Under the pieces are notes generated by a model, which saw only the letters and a program-made list of their open reading frames with translations, was not told where the DNA came from and did not search any database. A program made the position numbers and the translations under genes. A DNA stretch of 6,126 nucleotides, from assembly GCA_030599175.1 (NCBI GenBank), contig JAUVON010000179.1, positions 1 to 6,126 of the forward strand. The letters are read 5' to 3'. This DNA is from Desulfobulbaceae bacterium. Lineage in GTDB: Bacteria; Desulfobacterota; Desulfobulbia; Desulfobulbales; Desulfocapsaceae. Below are positions 4,495 through 6,126 of this stretch, piece by piece. Numbering within the stretch: the stretch's first letter is position 1; each line of letters starts with the position of its first letter.

Positions 4495-6126
4495 ATGATG
4501 GATTTAAAACAGTATTGTCCTGAAAAACTGGTTTCCCCTGAAGCGGCTGTTCGTAATATAAAAAATGGCAGCAGGGTGTTCGTTGGAACAGGGTGCGGAG
4601 AGCCCCAGAGACTGATAAAGGCCATGGTGGGAAACCGATTGATTCAGGATATCGTCATCTATCAGATGCTCTCCTGGACCTTTGCACAATATATGGATGA
4701 TGACGATTTCCTTGATCGGTTTTCCTTGAAGCTTTTTTTTATCAGCTATTACATGCGCCAGGCCACATTTGAGGGAAAGATCGATTATATTCCGGTCTAT
4801 CTCTCCCAGATTCCTGAGCTCTTCAGCTCAAAGGAGATCGGGCTTGATGTTGCCCTGATTCAGGTAAGTCCACCGGATCGGTTTGGTTTCTGCAGCCTTG
4901 GAATTTCCGTTGATATTACTCTTTCCGGCATGCAGAATGCGGAAACGGTTATTGCCCAGGTCAACCCGGAGATGCCGAGAACATGGGGCGACAGCCTGGT
5001 TCATGTTGATGAGTTGGATTACCTGATCACCCATAAGGAACCTTTGCTGGAAGCGCTTCCAGAGTCCAAGAACCAGGAAGTAATCAAGAGGATTGGCCAC
5101 TATATCCAGCAGCTGGTTGATGATGGCGCTACCCTGCAGATCGGATTCGGACATCTCCCTGATGCGGTTGTCTCCTATCTTTCTGATAAAAAAGATCTTG
5201 GCATGCATACCCAGGTCCTTACAGACGGCCTGCTTCCCCTGTTTGAGAAGAAAGCAGTGACCAACAGAAAAAAAACCTTACTCCCCGGCAGGGTGGTGGC
5301 ATCCCTGTGCATGGGATCCAGAAAGCTTTACGATTATGTTGATAACAACCCTATGTTCTATTTCAGATCCTCCGAGTTTGTCAACGATCCCAACGTAATT
5401 GCGAAAAACGATAATTTTATCTCCATCAGTTCCGCCCTTGAAGTGGATCTTACAGGCCAGATATGCAGTGACTCCAAAGACTATCTTTTTTACAGCGGTA
5501 TCGGCGACCAAGTGGATTTTATCCGGGGAAGCTCGATGTCCAAAGGCGGTTTTTCCATCATTGTTATTCCCTCCACAGCAGAGAATGGCAAAGTTTCCAG
5601 AATTGTTCCCCACTTGAGTGAAGGTGCAGGTGTTGCCACAACCAGAGGTGATATCGATATTGTTGTCACTGAATATGGGATTGCTGAACTCAGGAGAAAA
5701 AGCATCTACCAGAGGGTTATTGAGCTGGCCCAAGTGGCCCACCCCAAATTCAGGCAGTCGCTGATTGAAGAGGCTAAGAAGCGACGTTATATTTTTGGGG
5801 ATCAGCTGCCTCCCACAACTGACGACCTGATGTTCCTGGATGTCTACAAACACTCCAACACTTTTGCCAACGACACGACCATTGAATTTCGTCCCCTGCT
5901 TCCCTCTGACGAGTTTGAGACAAGGCATTTTTTTTATTCCCTCCAGGAAGAGACCATCTACGGCAGATATTTCTATAAGCGGAAGGTTTTCTCCAGAGAA
6001 ATGCTCCAGAAACAGTGGGCCAGTGTGGATTACCGCAGGAACATGAGCATTATCGGCTTCAGGCAGGTTGGCCGGAGCAAACAGATTGTGGCCATAGGGT
6101 CCTATTCAGAGTGTGAAAAAGACAAA
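4495..6126 (+). CDS. Acetyl-CoA hydrolase/transferase-family protein fused to GNAT acetyltransferase (runs off right edge)
   Basis: 544 codons are open to the window edge. Residues about 10-450 are a class I CoA-transferase of the acetyl-CoA hydrolase/4-hydroxybutyrate CoA-transferase type. Signature blocks are GTGCGEPQRL (31-40), SPPDRFGFCSLGISVD (125-140), AQVNPEMPRTWGDS (154-167), TLQIGFGHLPDAV (213-225), SGIGDQVDFIRG (334-345) and VTEYGIAELR (391-400). The family moves CoA between acyl-CoA and carboxylates, or hydrolyses acyl-CoA, in the cytosol. From about 462 (IEFRPLLPSDE, FFYSLQEETIYGRYF) it continues as a GNAT domain resembling the acetyltransferase part of Pat/YfiQ; the acetyl-CoA-binding loop lies beyond the window. 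The family's catalytic Glu, normally in an HTE motif, appears here as Gln240 (MHTQVLTDG), so transferase activity is uncertain. Start: ATG at 4495 or the adjacent ATG at 4498. No earlier in-frame ATG, GTG or TTG exists before the stop at 4402-4404. The local ribosome-binding site is weak, with a mini-ORF ending 5 nt upstream. Confidence 0.9.
   Translation, partial: MMDLKQYCPEKLVSPEAAVRNIKNGSRVFVGTGCGEPQRLIKAMVGNRLIQDIVIYQMLSWTFAQYMDDDDFLDRFSLKLFFISYYMRQATFEGKIDYIPVYLSQIPELFSSKEIGLDVALIQVSPPDRFGFCSLGISVDITLSGMQNAETVIAQVNPEMPRTWGDSLVHVDELDYLITHKEPLLEALPESKNQEVIKRIGHYIQQLVDDGATLQIGFGHLPDAVVSYLSDKKDLGMHTQVLTDGLLPLFEKKAVTNRKKTLLPGRVVASLCMGSRKLYDYVDNNPMFYFRSSEFVNDPNVIAKNDNFISISSALEVDLTGQICSDSKDYLFYSGIGDQVDFIRGSSMSKGGFSIIVIPSTAENGKVSRIVPHLSEGAGVATTRGDIDIVVTEYGIAELRRKSIYQRVIELAQVAHPKFRQSLIEEAKKRRYIFGDQLPPTTDDLMFLDVYKHSNTFANDTTIEFRPLLPSDEFETRHFFYSLQEETIYGRYFYKRKVFSREMLQKQWASVDYRRNMSIIGFRQVGRSKQIVAIGSYSECEKDK

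Noticed and set aside
4828..5208. 126-codon open frame on the minus strand
   Set aside because: Antisense shadow of the same CoA-transferase gene; no recognisable domain.
5278..5928. 216-codon open frame on the minus strand
   Set aside because: It lies fully antisense to the CoA-transferase-GNAT gene, whose plus-strand frame shows clear family motifs. The antisense product resembles nothing I recognise.

Overview
The window looks like chromosomal DNA of an anaerobic, probably Desulfobacterota-type (sulfate- or sulfur-metabolising) bacterium. The hints are a Ni,Fe carbon-monoxide dehydrogenase (CooS) remnant, a class I CoA-transferase fused to a GNAT domain, a CBS-HPP gene pair behind an FNR-like site, and moderate, slightly AT-rich composition. 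The taxonomic call is inference; no rRNA or other marker is present. I see no mobile element, tRNA, rRNA or CRISPR array.

Layout. (1) Positions 1-1552, minus strand: the first 517 codons of a large MscS-type mechanosensitive channel, cut by the left edge just as the pore-lining MscS core begins. (2) Positions 1553-1793: a divergent intergenic region with a near-perfect FNR/Dnr-type box (1700-1713) and a -10-like hexamer at class II spacing, reading right. (3) Positions 1794-2959, plus strand: a two-gene operon of a tandem-CBS protein and an HPP-family membrane protein, 2 nt apart. It is followed by a hairpin (2978-3007) before the convergent gene. (4) Positions 3014-3565, minus strand: a CooS remnant that keeps pieces of the C-terminal half with a large in-frame internal deletion and no credible start. 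(5) Positions 3667-4368, plus strand: an intact YhhW-like pirin (metal-binding bicupin). (6) Positions 4369-4494: a leader with an AT-rich perfect palindrome and a five-codon mini-ORF that owns the best ribosome-binding site. (7) Positions 4495 to the right edge, plus strand: an acetyl-CoA hydrolase/transferase-family protein running into a Pat-like GNAT acetyltransferase domain, cut by the window end.

How the genes may work together. Only CBS-HPP is a convincing functional unit: an HPP-type membrane carrier (some homologues move nitrite) with a cytosolic nucleotide-sensing CBS partner, probably switched on by a Crp/Fnr-family regulator under anoxia or nitrosative conditions. The other genes look like independent transcription units. 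The most unusual items are the gutted CooS, the FNR-like promoter, and a Gln where the CoA-transferase family usually has its catalytic Glu.
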